A stretch of 64,000 nt of DNA from Pseudomonas mohnii (GTDB taxonomy: Bacteria; Pseudomonadota; Gammaproteobacteria; Pseudomonadales; Pseudomonadaceae): the NCBI RefSeq assembly GCF_900105115.1, contig NZ_FNRV01000001.1:4262501-4326500 (forward strand), given 5' to 3'. A program made the position numbers and the translations under genes. This document shows, one piece after another, positions 12,496 through 21,795 of the stretch. How positions within the stretch are numbered: position 1 is the stretch's first letter; every line of letters begins with the position of its first letter. Below the pieces are notes generated by a model. That model made no database searches, was not told the origin of the DNA, and worked only from the letters and a program-made list of their open reading frames with translations.

Positions 12496-13760
12496 GTCTA
12501 TTCAAACCGGGCAGTCGCCCGGCGTTGCGTTCCGTCCTCGGCCGCGGTCATTTGATTGTCGCGCTGGTGGGTGTGGCGATGGCCAGTGTTTCGTTGACCC
12601 TGCTTGGCGTACTGGCCTTGCGCGTCTACGCCGACCACAACCTGCACCTGATCGCACGTTCGATCAATTACACCGTGGAAGCCGCCGTCGTGTTCAACGA
12701 CAAAGCTGCCGCCACCGAGGCGCTGGCGCTGATTGCATCCACCGAAGAAGTGGCCGACGCCCAGGTGCTGGACGCACGTGGTCAATTGCTGGCGCGCTGG
12801 CAGCGGCCGGAAACCGGGTTGTTTTCCAGACTCGAAATGCAGATGGCCAAGGTCTTTCTGGAAGAACCCATCAACTTGCCGATCATCCATCAAGATCGGG
12901 AGATCGGGCGCATTTTGCTGACCGGCCATGGCGGCAACCTGATGCGCTTTTTGCTCAGCGGCCTGATGGGTATTGTGTTGTGTTCGGCGATCAGCACCTG
13001 GGTCGCGCTCTCTCTGGCACGCCGACAGCTTCGCGGGATCATTGGCCCACTTCGCAATCTGGCCTCGGTGGCTCATGCCGTGCGCAGCGAGCGTGCTTTC
13101 GACCAACGTGTCCCCGCCGCTTCCATTGCCGAACTCGACAACCTGGGCAACGACTTCAATGCCTTGCTCGATGAGCTGGAATCCTGGCAAACCCACCTGC
13201 AAAGCGAAAACGAAACCCTGGCCCACCAGGCCAGTCACGACAGCCTCACGGGGTTGCCGAACCGGGCGTTTTTTGAGGGGCGGTTGATACGGGCATTGCG
13301 CAACGCCAACAAACTCAACGAGCGGGCGGCGGTGTTGTTTCTCGACAGCGACCGGTTCAAGGAAATCAACGACAACTTCGGTCATGCCGCAGGGGACGCC
13401 GTATTGGTCGCCGTGGCCAATCGGGTGCGGATGCAACTGCGGGAAGAGGATCTGGTGGCACGCTTGGGCGGTGATGAGTTTGCCGTGCTGCTGACACCGC
13501 TGCACAAGATCGAAGACGCCGAGCGCATTGCCGACAAAATCCTGGCCAGCATGGAAGTCCCCATCCCGTTGCCGGGCGATCATCAAGTGCTGACCTCACT
13601 CAGCATCGGCATTGCCGTTTACCCCGATCATGGCGCTACACCGGTCGCGTTACTCAACGCGGCCGACACGGCGATGTATCAAGCCAAGCGCCTTGCCCGT
13701 GGCGCTCAACACACGGCAGGGGCGGAGCACCCTGTCGCCGATGTTCAAATCAGGAGCTAA
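12492..13760 (+). CDS. yfiN: YfiN/TpbB, membrane diguanylate cyclase
   Basis: YfiN makes c-di-GMP and drives Pel/Psl production and small-colony variants when YfiR is removed. The 422-aa protein has a first membrane segment at about residues 20-45, a periplasmic sensor (CHASE8-like), a second membrane segment at about 150-175, a HAMP linker, and a C-terminal GGDEF domain. The active-site GGDEF is intact at 326-330. An inhibitory RxxD (REED, R317-D320) lies exactly five residues before it, so product inhibition is expected. It is the middle gene of yfiRNB, overlapping yfiR by 4 bp and ending 6 bp before yfiB. Confidence 0.95.
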   Translation: MSLFKPGSRPALRSVLGRGHLIVALVGVAMASVSLTLLGVLALRVYADHNLHLIARSINYTVEAAVVFNDKAAATEALALIASTEEVADAQVLDARGQLLARWQRPETGLFSRLEMQMAKVFLEEPINLPIIHQDREIGRILLTGHGGNLMRFLLSGLMGIVLCSAISTWVALSLARRQLRGIIGPLRNLASVAHAVRSERAFDQRVPAASIAELDNLGNDFNALLDELESWQTHLQSENETLAHQASHDSLTGLPNRAFFEGRLIRALRNANKLNERAAVLFLDSDRFKEINDNFGHAAGDAVLVAVANRVRMQLREEDLVARLGGDEFAVLLTPLHKIEDAERIADKILASMEVPIPLPGDHQVLTSLSIGIAVYPDHGATPVALLNAADTAMYQAKRLARGAQHTAGAEHPVADVQIRS

Positions 13761-13766
13761 TTTCCC

Positions 13767-14270
13767 GTGTTCTCACTCATTCAGCGTTCCCGGCGACTGT
13801 TCACGATCACCCTGGTAATGGCGATCCTGACCCTGACGGGTTGCCAGTCGGTACCGCAAAAAGGTCTGACTCCGGCGCAGATTGCCGTGCTCAAGCAGGA
13901 AGGTTTCAAACTGACCGATGAAGGCTGGGCGTTCGGCCTGTCCGGCAAAGTGCTGTTTGGCAGTGATATCGACAGCCTCAACCCGCAGAGCACCACGATC
14001 GTCGAGCGCATTGGCAAATCGTTACTGGGTGTCGGGATCGAGCGCGTCAGAGTCGATGGTCATACTGATGCTTCCGGCAAAGAAGCCTATAACGAACAGC
14101 TTGCCTTGCGCCGGGCCAAAAGCGTCGCCACGGTGCTGGCCACCACCGGTATGAAACAGGACAACATCCAACTGCGTGGGCTTGGCAGCCGCCAGCCCGT
14201 GGCCTCCAACGACACGGCGGACGGCCGCGCGGAAAACCGCCGCGTCTCCATCGTGGTGAGCGCCAACTAA
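13767..14270 (+). CDS. yfiB: YfiB, OmpA-like outer-membrane lipoprotein
   Basis: YfiB sequesters YfiR at the outer membrane and peptidoglycan and so activates YfiN. The 167-aa product starts at GTG, with CAGGAGC about ten bases upstream. The signal peptide ends in a lipobox (LTLTGC). The C-terminal OmpA-like peptidoglycan-binding domain shows RVDGHTDASGKEAYNEQLALRRA. It completes the yfiRNB operon. Its 3' end overlaps the convergent LysR gene by 4 bp, leaving no room for a terminator between them. Confidence 0.94.
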   Translation: MFSLIQRSRRLFTITLVMAILTLTGCQSVPQKGLTPAQIAVLKQEGFKLTDEGWAFGLSGKVLFGSDIDSLNPQSTTIVERIGKSLLGVGIERVRVDGHTDASGKEAYNEQLALRRAKSVATVLATTGMKQDNIQLRGLGSRQPVASNDTADGRAENRRVSIVVSAN

Positions 14271-15214
14271 TCGGCGAACAACATCTCCCGACTTTCCCCC
14301 ATCAACAGCCGCTGATTTTGCTCAGTGACCGAACGGATGTAATCCCACAACAGGGTGATCCGCTTGAGCTTGCGCAGGTCTTCGCGGCAGTACATCCAGA
14401 ACTGCCGGGTGATGTTGATTTCTTCCGGCAGCACCGGCAGCAGGCGTGGGTCCTGAGCGGCGAGGAAGCACGGCAGGATCGCCAGTGACCGGCCCTGCTG
14501 CGCTGCCACGAATTGCGCGATCACGCTGGTGCTGCGCAGATTGGCACTGGCGCCGGGCAACACGTTGGCCAGGTACAGCAGCTCCGAACTGAACGCCAGG
14601 TCGTCGACATAGCTGATGAATGAATGCTCACTGAGGTCGGCCGGGCGGCGGATCGGCGGGTGTTTGTCCAGGTATTCCTGGGTCGCATACAGCTGCAGGC
14701 GATAATCCGTCAGTTTGCAGCACACGTAGGGCCCGTGTTCCGGGCGCTCCAGGGCGATAACGATGTCCGCCTCGCGTTTGGACAGGCTGATGAAGTGCGG
14801 CAGCGGCAGGATGTCCACCGAAATGGCCGGGTAGGCGTCGACGAAATGGCTAAGCTGAGGCGTGATGAAAAAACTGCCGAACCCTTCGGTACAGCCCATG
14901 CGCACATGCCCGGACAACGCCACCCCGGAGCCCGACACCTGCTCGCAGGCCATGTGCAACGTGCTTTCGATCGACTCGGCGTACCCCAGCAATCGCTGGC
15001 CTTCGGCGGTCAGGACGAAGCCGCTGGTCCGGGACTTCTCGAACAGCAACGTCCCCAATGACGCTTCCAGCGAACTGATGCGCCGCGACACGGTGGTGTA
15101 GTCGACGGCCAGGCGTTTGGCCGCGGTACTGGCCTTGCGGGTTCGGGCGACTTCGAGGAAAAACTTGAGGTCATCCCAGTTCAGGGAGCCTAAGGACGTG
15201 ATGTTTTTTTGCAT
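14267..15214 (-). CDS. LysR-family regulator divergent from mmsAB
   Basis: A 315-aa LysR-type regulator. The N-terminal winged helix includes [35 protein letters not shown] and LFEK; a substrate-binding domain follows. The start at 15214 gives the canonical 10-15 residues before the helix. It is transcribed away from mmsA across a gap of about 150 bp, so it probably controls mmsAB. In P. aeruginosa the mmsAB regulator is the AraC-type MmsR, so the assignment here rests on position alone. The much longer frame running to 17572 is an open antisense read-through over mmsA and mmsB, not part of the gene. Confidence 0.9.
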   Translation of the reverse strand: MQKNITSLGSLNWDDLKFFLEVARTRKASTAAKRLAVDYTTVSRRISSLEASLGTLLFEKSRTSGFVLTAEGQRLLGYAESIESTLHMACEQVSGSGVALSGHVRMGCTEGFGSFFITPQLSHFVDAYPAISVDILPLPHFISLSKREADIVIALERPEHGPYVCCKLTDYRLQLYATQEYLDKHPPIRRPADLSEHSFISYVDDLAFSSELLYLANVLPGASANLRSTSVIAQFVAAQQGRSLAILPCFLAAQDPRLLPVLPEEINITRQFWMYCREDLRKLKRITLLWDYIRSVTEQNQRLLMGESREMLFAD

Positions 15215-15364
15215 GATGGACCGGCTTTTATGTGCGTTCTTATTAGAAGTTTGCACATCTATACTCCAAAAACAGTCCCACAACCAATTCGCGACACACG
15301 CCTCATCGCAAGGCGACTTTTTCGCCTTGGCTCCCACGATAAAAACAAACATCCGGAGACCCAC

Positions 15365-16891
15365 ATGAACGCTTCGCTTACGCCTAACGAAACCACGCTG
15401 CACAAGGTCAAGTTGTTGATCGATGGCGAGTGGGTCGAATCCAAGACCACTGAATGGCACGACATCATCAACCCGGCGACCCAACAGGTGCTGGCCAAGG
15501 TGCCGTTTGCCACCGCCGAAGAAGTCGACGCCGCGATCAGCGCCGCCCATCGCGCCTTCCAGACCTGGAAGCTGACACCGATCGGCGCGCGGATGCGCAT
15601 CATGCTCAAGCTGCAGGCGTTGATTCGCGAACATTCCAAACGCATCGCCGTCGTGCTCAGCAACGAGCAAGGCAAAACCATTGCCGACGCCGAGGGCGAC
15701 ATTTTCCGTGGCCTGGAAGTGGTCGAACACGCGTGCTCCATTGGCACCCTGCAAATGGGCGAGTTCGCTGAAAACGTCGCCGGTGGCGTCGACACCTACA
15801 CCCTGCGTCAACCGATCGGCGTCTGCGCCGGCATCACCCCGTTCAACTTCCCGGCGATGATTCCGCTGTGGATGTTCCCGATGGCCATCGCCTGCGGCAA
15901 CACCTTCGTACTCAAGCCGTCCGAGCAGGACCCCCTGTCGACCATGCTGCTGGTGGAATTGGCAATCGAAGCCGGCGTTCCGGCGGGCGTGCTCAACGTC
16001 GTGCACGGTGGCAAGGACGTGGTGGATGCGCTCTGCACCCATAAGGACATCAAGGCGGTTTCGTTCGTCGGCTCGACTGCGGTCGGCACTCACGTCTACG
16101 ACCTGGCCGGCAAGCACGGCAAACGCGTGCAATCGATGATGGGCGCCAAGAACCACGCCGTGGTGCTGCCGGATGCCAATCGCGAACAAGCGCTGAATGC
16201 GCTGGTGGGCGCCGGCTTCGGTGCAGCCGGGCAGCGTTGCATGGCCACGTCGGTGGTGGTGCTGGTGGGTGCGGCCAAGCAGTGGCTGCCTGACCTCAAG
16301 GCGCTGGCGCAAAAGCTCAAGGTCAACGCGGGCAGTGAGCCGGGCACCGACGTAGGGCCGGTGATCTCGAAAAAGGCCAAGGCGCGGATTCTCGACCTGA
16401 TCGAAAGCGGCATCAAGGAAGGCGCGAAACTGGAGCTGGACGGTCGCGACATCACGGTTCCCGGTTTCGAGCAGGGCAACTTTGTCGGCCCGACGCTGTT
16501 CTCCGGCGTGACCACCGACATGCAGATCTACACCCAGGAAATCTTCGGCCCGGTGCTGGTGGTGCTGGAGGTCAATACCCTCGACGAGGCTATCGCCCTG
16601 GTCAACGCCAACCCGTTTGGCAACGGCACCGGCCTGTTCACCCAGAGCGGTGCGGCGGCGCGCAAGTTCCAGAGCGAAATCGACGTCGGCCAGGTCGGTA
16701 TCAACATCCCGATCCCCGTGCCGGTGCCGTTCTTCAGCTTCACCGGTTCCCGTGGTTCCAAACTCGGCGACCTCGGCCCGTACGGCAAGCAAGTGGTGCA
16801 GTTCTACACTCAGACCAAGACGGTCACCAGTCGCTGGTTCGATGACGACAGCGTCAACGACGGTGTGAACACCACCATCAACTTGCGTTAA
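15365..16891 (+). CDS. mmsA: Methylmalonate-semialdehyde dehydrogenase (CoA-acylating)
   Basis: MmsA converts methylmalonate semialdehyde (valine pathway) or malonate semialdehyde to propionyl-CoA or acetyl-CoA, using NAD+ and CoA. The 508-aa product is an aldehyde dehydrogenase with [15 protein letters not shown], the nucleotide-binding segment FVGSTAVG and the active cysteine in GAAGQRCMA (about C292). [11 protein letters not shown] lies near the C-terminal part. CoA-acylating members lack the general-base glutamate of ordinary ALDHs, consistent with MGAKNHAVV here. The start at 15365 follows a GGAG-type ribosome-binding site; the longer frame from 15209 adds an unrelated segment. mmsB follows after 10 bp. 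Confidence 0.96.
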   Translation: MNASLTPNETTLHKVKLLIDGEWVESKTTEWHDIINPATQQVLAKVPFATAEEVDAAISAAHRAFQTWKLTPIGARMRIMLKLQALIREHSKRIAVVLSNEQGKTIADAEGDIFRGLEVVEHACSIGTLQMGEFAENVAGGVDTYTLRQPIGVCAGITPFNFPAMIPLWMFPMAIACGNTFVLKPSEQDPLSTMLLVELAIEAGVPAGVLNVVHGGKDVVDALCTHKDIKAVSFVGSTAVGTHVYDLAGKHGKRVQSMMGAKNHAVVLPDANREQALNALVGAGFGAAGQRCMATSVVVLVGAAKQWLPDLKALAQKLKVNAGSEPGTDVGPVISKKAKARILDLIESGIKEGAKLELDGRDITVPGFEQGNFVGPTLFSGVTTDMQIYTQEIFGPVLVVLEVNTLDEAIALVNANPFGNGTGLFTQSGAAARKFQSEIDVGQVGINIPIPVPVPFFSFTGSRGSKLGDLGPYGKQVVQFYTQTKTVTSRWFDDDSVNDGVNTTINLR

Positions 16892-16901
16892 GGAGCCGGA
16901 C

Positions 16902-17789
16902 ATGAAAATCGCTTTTATCGGTCTGGGCAACATGGGCGCGCCGATGGCGCGCAACCTGATCAAGGCCGGCCATGCCCTGCGCCTGGTCGACCTGAACAAA
17001 GCCGTGCTGGCGGAACTCGAGCAGTTGGGCGGCAGCATCAGTGCCTCGGCGCGGGAAGCGGCGGAGGGTGCCGAGCTGGTGATCACCATGCTGCCGGCGG
17101 CCGTGCATGTGCGCAGTGTCTGGCTGGGTGAAGACGGCGTTCTGGCCGGTATCGGCAAAGGCGTACCGGCTGTGGATTGCAGCACCATCGACCCGCAGAC
17201 CGCGCGTGACGTGGCTGCCGCTGCTGCCAAGCAAGGCGTGGCCATGGCCGATGCCCCGGTGTCCGGCGGCACGGGTGGCGCAGCCGCCGGGACGTTGACC
17301 TTCATGGTCGGCGCCACCGCGGAACTGTTCGCCACCCTGCAACCGGTACTCGCACAAATGGGCCGCAACATCGTCCATTGCGGTGAGGTCGGCACCGGGC
17401 AAATCGCTAAAATCTGCAACAACCTGCTGCTGGGGATATCCATGGTCGGCGTCAGCGAAGCCATGGCCCTGGGCGATGCCCTGGGCATCGACACCAAGGT
17501 GCTGGCGGGCATCATCAACAGCTCCACCGGGCGTTGCTGGAGTTCGGAGATGTACAACCCGTGGCCGGGCATCGTCGAAACGGCGCCTGCGTCACGCGGC
17601 TATACCGGCGGTTTCGGTGCCGAACTGATGCTCAAGGATCTGGGGCTGGCCACCGAAGCGGCGCGTCAGGCGCACCAACCGGTGGTGCTCGGCGCGGTGG
17701 CCCAGCAGTTGTATCAGGCGATGAGTTTGCGTGGGGAAGGCGGGAACGACTTCTCGGCGATCATCAACAGTTATCGCAAACCGCAATAA
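16902..17789 (+). CDS. mmsB: 3-hydroxyisobutyrate dehydrogenase
   Basis: MmsB oxidises 3-hydroxyisobutyrate to methylmalonate semialdehyde with NAD+, the step before MmsA in valine breakdown. The 295-aa product begins with the Rossmann signature FIGLGNMGAPMARNLI. It has the family segment DAPVSGGTGGAAAGTLTFMVG and the catalytic lysine in GQIAKICNN (about K170). It is preceded by AAGGAG and lies 10 bp after mmsA, so the two form one operon, ended by the hairpin at 17907. Confidence 0.96.
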   Translation: MKIAFIGLGNMGAPMARNLIKAGHALRLVDLNKAVLAELEQLGGSISASAREAAEGAELVITMLPAAVHVRSVWLGEDGVLAGIGKGVPAVDCSTIDPQTARDVAAAAAKQGVAMADAPVSGGTGGAAAGTLTFMVGATAELFATLQPVLAQMGRNIVHCGEVGTGQIAKICNNLLLGISMVGVSEAMALGDALGIDTKVLAGIINSSTGRCWSSEMYNPWPGIVETAPASRGYTGGFGAELMLKDLGLATEAARQAHQPVVLGAVAQQLYQAMSLRGEGGNDFSAIINSYRKPQ

Positions 17790-17803
17790 TCGCTCGGAAA
17801 ACC

Positions 17804-17887
17804 TGTGGGAGCGAGCCTGCTCGCGATAGCGGTGTGACAGTCGACGAAAATGTTGAATGTGAGTCCGACATCGCGAGCAGGGGCAGC
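17804..17887. repeat. REP elements after mmsB
   Basis: One full REP (GTGGGAGCGAGCCTGCTCGC at 17804-17823, extending to GATAG) and an inverted, partly degenerate copy (CATCGCGAGCAGGGGCAGC at about 17869-17887), in a 40-bp spacer arrangement. Confidence 0.75.
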
Positions 17888-17906
17888 ATGGACCTATCGA
17901 CATTTA

Positions 17907-17942
17907 CCGGGAGATCACGTCGGGTGATCTCCCGGTTTTTTT
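17907..17942 (+). terminator. Intrinsic terminator of mmsAB
   Basis: The stem CCGGGAGATCAC pairs with GTGATCTCCCGG around a short loop and is followed by seven T. The opposite strand has no T-run, so it acts on the + strand. It stands immediately before the 3' end of the convergent cupin gene. Confidence 0.9.
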
Positions 17943-17945
17943 GTA

Positions 17946-18290
17946 TCAGGCAAACACGAAATACTTGCGCACGGTCTCCACCACTTCCCACGTGCCTTTC
18001 ATGCCTGGCTCGATGACGAAAATGTCACCGGCGCGCAGGTGGATCGGCGCCATGCCTTCCGGGGTGATGATGCAGTAGCCTTCCTGGAAGTGGCAGTACT
18101 CCCACTTCACGTATTCCACATACCACTTGCCCGGCGTGCAGATCCAGGTGCCCATGATCTTGCTGCCGTCTTCGCTGGTGTAGGCGTTGAGGTTGACGGT
18201 ATGCGGATCGCCTTCGAGTTTTTCCCATTTGCAGGCGTCGAGCACCGGCAGCGGGTGAGTGTCGCGAAGAACAGTAATCGGTGCGGACAT
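17946..18290 (-). CDS. Small cupin-domain protein
   Basis: A 114-aa single-domain cupin of the DUF861 type, related to the C-terminal cupin of (S)-ureidoglycine aminohydrolase. The beta-barrel shows GTWICTPGKWYVEY, EYCHFQEGYCIITPEG and RAGDIFVIEPGMKGTWEV. The histidine-glutamate metal motif is only partly kept. The start at 18290 is chosen over 18326 because homology begins at MSAPITVLRD. It stands alone on this strand between mmsB and an unrelated MerR gene. Substrate unknown. Confidence 0.8.
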   Translation of the reverse strand: MSAPITVLRDTHPLPVLDACKWEKLEGDPHTVNLNAYTSEDGSKIMGTWICTPGKWYVEYVKWEYCHFQEGYCIITPEGMAPIHLRAGDIFVIEPGMKGTWEVVETVRKYFVFA

Positions 18291-18443
18291 GATGACTCCG
18301 AGCGTTAGGGAGAACTGAAGTCGCACCCTATAGCGCTTGGTGGTGCATCAGTTGTCTGTGCTCGACATCGAGGTATCCAGAAACGCAGCGGGCAGCGTCC
18401 GTCCGCGTAAGTCTTTCGAAGCCCTGATGCCGGCCGATGGTTA

Positions 18444-18815
18444 TCAAAGACTGTCGAGCCGGCACTGTTCCTGAGCATTCTGCAAGCTCGCCTCTAAGTC
18501 CTCCAGCGCCCGGTGGCGTTGTTGGAGGGCGTCGATGTTGTCCATCAGCTCGCGTTTTTTGTCGGCGATGGCGACTCGCGCAAGTGCCCATGGAAAGGCC
18601 TCGCCCCGGTGCTGTTCGAACATCGCCTGCATTTCCTTGAGCCTGAAGCCCAGCTGTTGGGCACACTTGATGAACATCAGCAACTCGACGTGTTGCTGCG
18701 AGTAAGTGCGGTACTTTCCATGGCGTTGCGCGGGGGGCAACAAGCCGATGGCTTCATAGTGGCGGATGCTTTTGACGGTGCTTCCCGAGAGTCGCGCGGC
18801 TTGACCTATGTACAT
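18444..18815 (-). CDS. MerR-family transcriptional regulator
   Basis: A 123-aa MerR-type activator. The N-terminal DNA-binding domain begins with YIGQAARLSGSTVKSIRHYE, followed by GLLPPAQR and a RTYSQQHVE wing. A dimerisation helix lies at about residues 80-115. No metal-binding cysteine set is visible, so it is more likely a redox or small-molecule sensor than a metal regulator. It lies 63 bp downstream of the quinone reductase gene on the same strand, so the two are probably co-transcribed and the regulator may control the reductase. Confidence 0.9.
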   Translation of the reverse strand: MYIGQAARLSGSTVKSIRHYEAIGLLPPAQRHGKYRTYSQQHVELLMFIKCAQQLGFRLKEMQAMFEQHRGEAFPWALARVAIADKKRELMDNIDALQQRHRALEDLEASLQNAQEQCRLDSL

Positions 18816-18878
18816 GAAAGTCCCTTTTTAAATGTCCCGAACAATGCGCCCGCAGGCCCTGCGCATTATCCGGGACAT

Positions 18879-19454
18879 TCAATGAGCGGCGATAGCATGC
18901 ACCTGTTCGAGCCAGGTCTGCCGTTGCGCTGCGCTGGCCCCGAGAATCGGCCCGAACGTGAGGGTTTTGGTGGGCTTGATACCGCAAAACTCCAGTGTGG
19001 TCTTGCGGACCTCGTGCAGCCCCGGCATGCGATAGATCCAGCGGTAGTACCAGGGTGGCGTATCCATGGTTACCAGCAAATGGGCGCTGCGACCGTGCAG
19101 CAGTTTGTCGGGAAAGGCCTTGCCTTCGCGGTACTTGAAGGCGAAACCGGGCAGCAAAACGCGATCGAAAAAGCCCTTGAGCAAGGCTGGAATCCCGCCC
19201 CACCAGATCGGATAGACCAGCGTCAGATGCTCGGCCCACAAGATGTCTGCCTGCGCCTGGCGCAAGTCCGCTTCCAGTGGTTGAACCTGTTGATAGCCTT
19301 CGCGCAGGATGGGATCGAAGTCCATTTTCCCGAGAAGCAATTGGCGCACCTCATGCCCGGCCTGCAGCGCCGATTGCGTGTAGCGCTCGGCGATGGCGGC
19401 GCAAAAACTGTTGCTCGACGGATGACCCAGAATCACCAGCATTCGTTTGCCCAT
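18879..19454 (-). CDS. NAD(P)H dehydrogenase (quinone), flavodoxin-like fold
   Basis: A 191-aa flavodoxin_2 protein that reduces quinones by two electrons using FAD or FMN and NAD(P)H. It has the N-terminal flavin-binding LVILGHPSSNSF, the signature YPIWWGGIPALLKGFFDRVL and GFAFKYREGKAFP. The start at 19454 (MGKRMLVIL) is preferred over the upstream in-frame ATG at 19484. It is the first gene of a probable two-gene unit with the MerR regulator. Physiological quinone unknown. Confidence 0.88.
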   Translation of the reverse strand: MGKRMLVILGHPSSNSFCAAIAERYTQSALQAGHEVRQLLLGKMDFDPILREGYQQVQPLEADLRQAQADILWAEHLTLVYPIWWGGIPALLKGFFDRVLLPGFAFKYREGKAFPDKLLHGRSAHLLVTMDTPPWYYRWIYRMPGLHEVRKTTLEFCGIKPTKTLTFGPILGASAAQRQTWLEQVHAIAAH

Positions 19455-19500
19455 TGCCGCTGTCCTTGAAGTTGAAAGCCCCAAGGGTAAAGTCTGCCCC

Positions 19501-20385
19501 TCAGGGGAGAGTCAAGGCATGCAGCAAGGCCTTGGCATAACCGGGCAGTGTCGCGAAATCCCTGGCGCAGAGCTGGAGCGTGCGTCGGGCCCAGGGTTCC
19601 TGCAGGGCGATGCAGTTGAAAGGGGCTTCCCCCGGCCAGCGTTCGACCGCCGCCAACGGCACAATCGCCAGTCCCGCGCCGCGAGCGACCATGCGCATCA
19701 CGCCATCGAAACCATCCGCGCGGATGCGGATCTGCAAGCGCGCGCCGACGTGCAGCGCTTGCTCTTCGAGGTACACCGCCAACGCGCTGTTGGCGTTCAA
19801 TCCAACGTAATCGTGGTGCAGTGTATCGCTGAAGGCGATCGACCGAGTGTCGGCCAGAGGGTGATGACGGGGCACGATCAACCCCAGTGGATCGTCACGA
19901 AACGGCAGGGTCTGCAGGTTGTCGGTGTCCACGGCGTCAGAGACGATACCGAGGTCGGCCGCGCCCTGACGCAAGGCATGGGTGATGCGGGCGCTGGGCA
20001 GTTCCTGCAGGTCGATGTCCAGGTTGGGATGTTCGCGCAGAAAGTCCGCGAGCAGTTCCGGCAGGTACTCGGTGAGCGCCGTGGTGTTGCACAACAGCCG
20101 CACCTGACCTTTGACGCCATTGGCGTATTCGGCGAGGTCCTGCTGCATGCGTTCAGCGTGTTGCAGCAAGAGCCGGGCGTGCTGCGCCAGCGCTTTTCCC
20201 GCCGGCGTGGGAGTGACGCCACGCCGGCCACGCTCGAGAAAATCAACGCCGATTGATGCTTCCATGGCACGGATTCGTGCGCTCGCCGCTGCCAGCGACA
20301 AGTGACTGCGCGCGGCACCGGCGGTGATGTTGCCGCTGTCGAGGATATTCAGGTGCAGGCGCAGGTCGGTCAGGTCGAAGTGCAT
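19501..20385 (-). CDS. LysR-family transcriptional regulator
   Basis: A 294-aa LysR-type regulator. Helix-turn-helix residues are in DLRLHLNILDSGNITAGAARSHLSLAAASARIRAMEAS, shifted a few residues from the consensus but clear. LLFLERGRRGV-type wing residues and a periplasmic-binding-like effector domain follow. The frame is open to 20601, but that extension runs through REP sequence; the start at 20385 is where LysR homology begins. It is divergent from the TauE/SafE permease across a REP-filled gap of about 340 bp, and regulating that permease is a reasonable guess only. Confidence 0.88.
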   Translation of the reverse strand: MHFDLTDLRLHLNILDSGNITAGAARSHLSLAAASARIRAMEASIGVDFLERGRRGVTPTPAGKALAQHARLLLQHAERMQQDLAEYANGVKGQVRLLCNTTALTEYLPELLADFLREHPNLDIDLQELPSARITHALRQGAADLGIVSDAVDTDNLQTLPFRDDPLGLIVPRHHPLADTRSIAFSDTLHHDYVGLNANSALAVYLEEQALHVGARLQIRIRADGFDGVMRMVARGAGLAIVPLAAVERWPGEAPFNCIALQEPWARRTLQLCARDFATLPGYAKALLHALTLP

Positions 20386-20421
20386 CGTCAGCCTTTGGCT
20401 ATCTGTTGTCTGAAGGGGACC

Positions 20422-20626
20422 CATCGCGAGCAGACCCACTCCCACAAGGGATTGGTGTCGTTCACAGGCCTCATGTAGGAGCGAGCCTGCTCGCGATGGA
20501 CTTAAGAGCGCCGCGTTTAACCAGTAAACACGCGTTATCGTTAACGACCATCGCGGGCAGGCCCGCTCCCACAGGGGATTGGTGTCGTTCGCAAGTCTCA
20601 TGTAGGAGCGAGCCTGCTCGCGATGG
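20422..20626. repeat. Cluster of four REP elements with a duplicated 59-bp block
   Basis: Four REP copies alternate in orientation at about 20422-20446, 20474-20499, 20549-20574 and 20600-20626. The blocks 20441-20499 and 20568-20626 are 59 bp each and differ at only about four positions, so a REP-containing unit was duplicated in tandem with a period of 127 bp. The gap 20386-20726 holds nothing else I can support. Confidence 0.85.
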
Positions 20627-20726
20627 CGTCATTCGTTGGCCTCATTCCTCAGCCTCTTGTTTAAAGAGAGGCAGCCTCAGTATATGGCAGATTTTCAAGC
20701 GACCACGGCGGGCTCACCATGGCCCC

Positions 20727-21491
20727 ATGAATACACTTGCCTCGTTTTACCAACATCTCGGTTTCACCCTGACATTACTGGTCATGGCGACCTTTCTGCT
20801 GGCCGGCACGATCAAGGGTGTGATCGGCCTGGGTCTGCCGACCATCGCCATGGGCTTGCTCGGTCTGGCTATGGCCCCGTCACAGGCTGCTGCGCTGTTG
20901 ATCATTCCCGCGACGCTGACCAACGTCTGGCAATTGGCATTCGGCGGACATTTGCGCGGTTTGATCAAACGACTCTGGCCGATGCTGCTGGCGATTTTCA
21001 TCGGCACCGGGGCCGGCACTGTCTGGATCGGCATGGCTGGCGGGCACTGGGTGGTGCGGGGATTGGGGGCGGCGCTGTTGCTCTATGCGTTGAGCGGGTT
21101 GTTTCTGCCGACCTTGCGCGCAGGTGCCCGCAGCGAACCTTGGCTCGGTCCACTGTGCGGTGGACTGACGGGCGTCATCACCTCGGCCACCGGCGTGTTT
21201 GTGATCCCGGCGGTGCCGTATCTGCAAGCGCTGGGCTTGAGCAAGGATGAACTGGTACAGGCGCTGGGCCTGTCGTTTACCGTATCGACACTCGCCCTGG
21301 CGGGTGGCTTGTTATGGCGTGGCGCGCTCGGTGGCGGCGAGTTGAGCGCGTCCTTGCTGGCGCTGATCCCGGCAGTGCTCGGCATGTGGCTGGGGCAATC
21401 GCTGCGCCAACGGATCAGCGCCGCGTTGTTCAAGCGCGTGTTCTTCATCGGCCTCGGCGTGCTCGGCGGCCACTTGTTGATCAGCGGCTAG
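20727..21491 (+). CDS. TauE/SafE-family membrane permease
   Basis: A 254-aa inner-membrane protein with about eight hydrophobic segments and the TauE/SafE (DUF81) pattern: an early AGTIKGVIGLGLPTIAMGLL repeat and a second-half GLTGVITSATGVFVIPAVPYLQALGLSKDELVQALGL. The family exports or imports organosulfur compounds and other anions; the substrate cannot be told from sequence. The start at 20727 gives a first helix directly after the N-terminus; the upstream extension to 20406 crosses REP sequence. The 3' end overlaps the convergent monooxygenase-like gene by 11 bp. Confidence 0.9.
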   Translation: MNTLASFYQHLGFTLTLLVMATFLLAGTIKGVIGLGLPTIAMGLLGLAMAPSQAAALLIIPATLTNVWQLAFGGHLRGLIKRLWPMLLAIFIGTGAGTVWIGMAGGHWVVRGLGAALLLYALSGLFLPTLRAGARSEPWLGPLCGGLTGVITSATGVFVIPAVPYLQALGLSKDELVQALGLSFTVSTLALAGGLLWRGALGGGELSASLLALIPAVLGMWLGQSLRQRISAALFKRVFFIGLGVLGGHLLISG

Positions 21492-21795
21492 CGGACGACG
21501 GGCTGATCATGTCGATGGCGCGGATCTCGAAATCCCGCTCCAGGTATTCGTCGCGTTGATCGAGGAACTGTTTCATGTGCGGCAGATTAGAGTGCACGTC
21601 GAGGTGGGCCTGGGACTGCCAGATCTCGTAGAAGATGAACAGGGTCGGGTCCTGTTTGTCGCGCAGCATGTGGTACTCGATGCAACCGGGTTCGGCGCGA
21701 CTGGCTTCTACATAGCCGCTGAAAAAAGCTTCGAAGGCGTCGGATTTTTCCGGGCGGGTCTTGGCGTGCAGGATGAAGCCTTGCAGTTCACTCAT
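21481..21795 (-). CDS. Antibiotic biosynthesis monooxygenase (ABM)-domain protein
   Basis: A 104-aa dimeric alpha-beta-barrel protein. The ABM pattern is visible: FILHAKTRPEKSDAFEAF, EPGCIEYHMLRDKQDP, FIFYEIWQSQAHLDVHSNLPHMKQF. Relatives include YgiN quinol monooxygenase, which in E. coli pairs with MdaB in a quinone redox cycle. Here mdaB lies next to it on the opposite strand, only about 160 bp away, which supports a quinol monooxygenase role. Convergent overlap with the TauE/SafE gene. Confidence 0.88.
   Translation of the reverse strand: MSELQGFILHAKTRPEKSDAFEAFFSGYVEASRAEPGCIEYHMLRDKQDPTLFIFYEIWQSQAHLDVHSNLPHMKQFLDQRDEYLERDFEIRAIDMISPSSASR

Noticed and set aside
14267..17572. Open minus-strand frame of 1101 codons spanning mmsA, mmsB and the LysR gene
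   Set aside because: Only the last 315 codons (14267-15214) have LysR homology. The rest is antisense to mmsA and mmsB and open because of GC-rich codon bias.
20422..20626. Possible CRISPR array because of repeated spaced palindromes
   Set aside because: Repeats are REP elements in alternating orientation with unequal spacers; no cas genes in the window.
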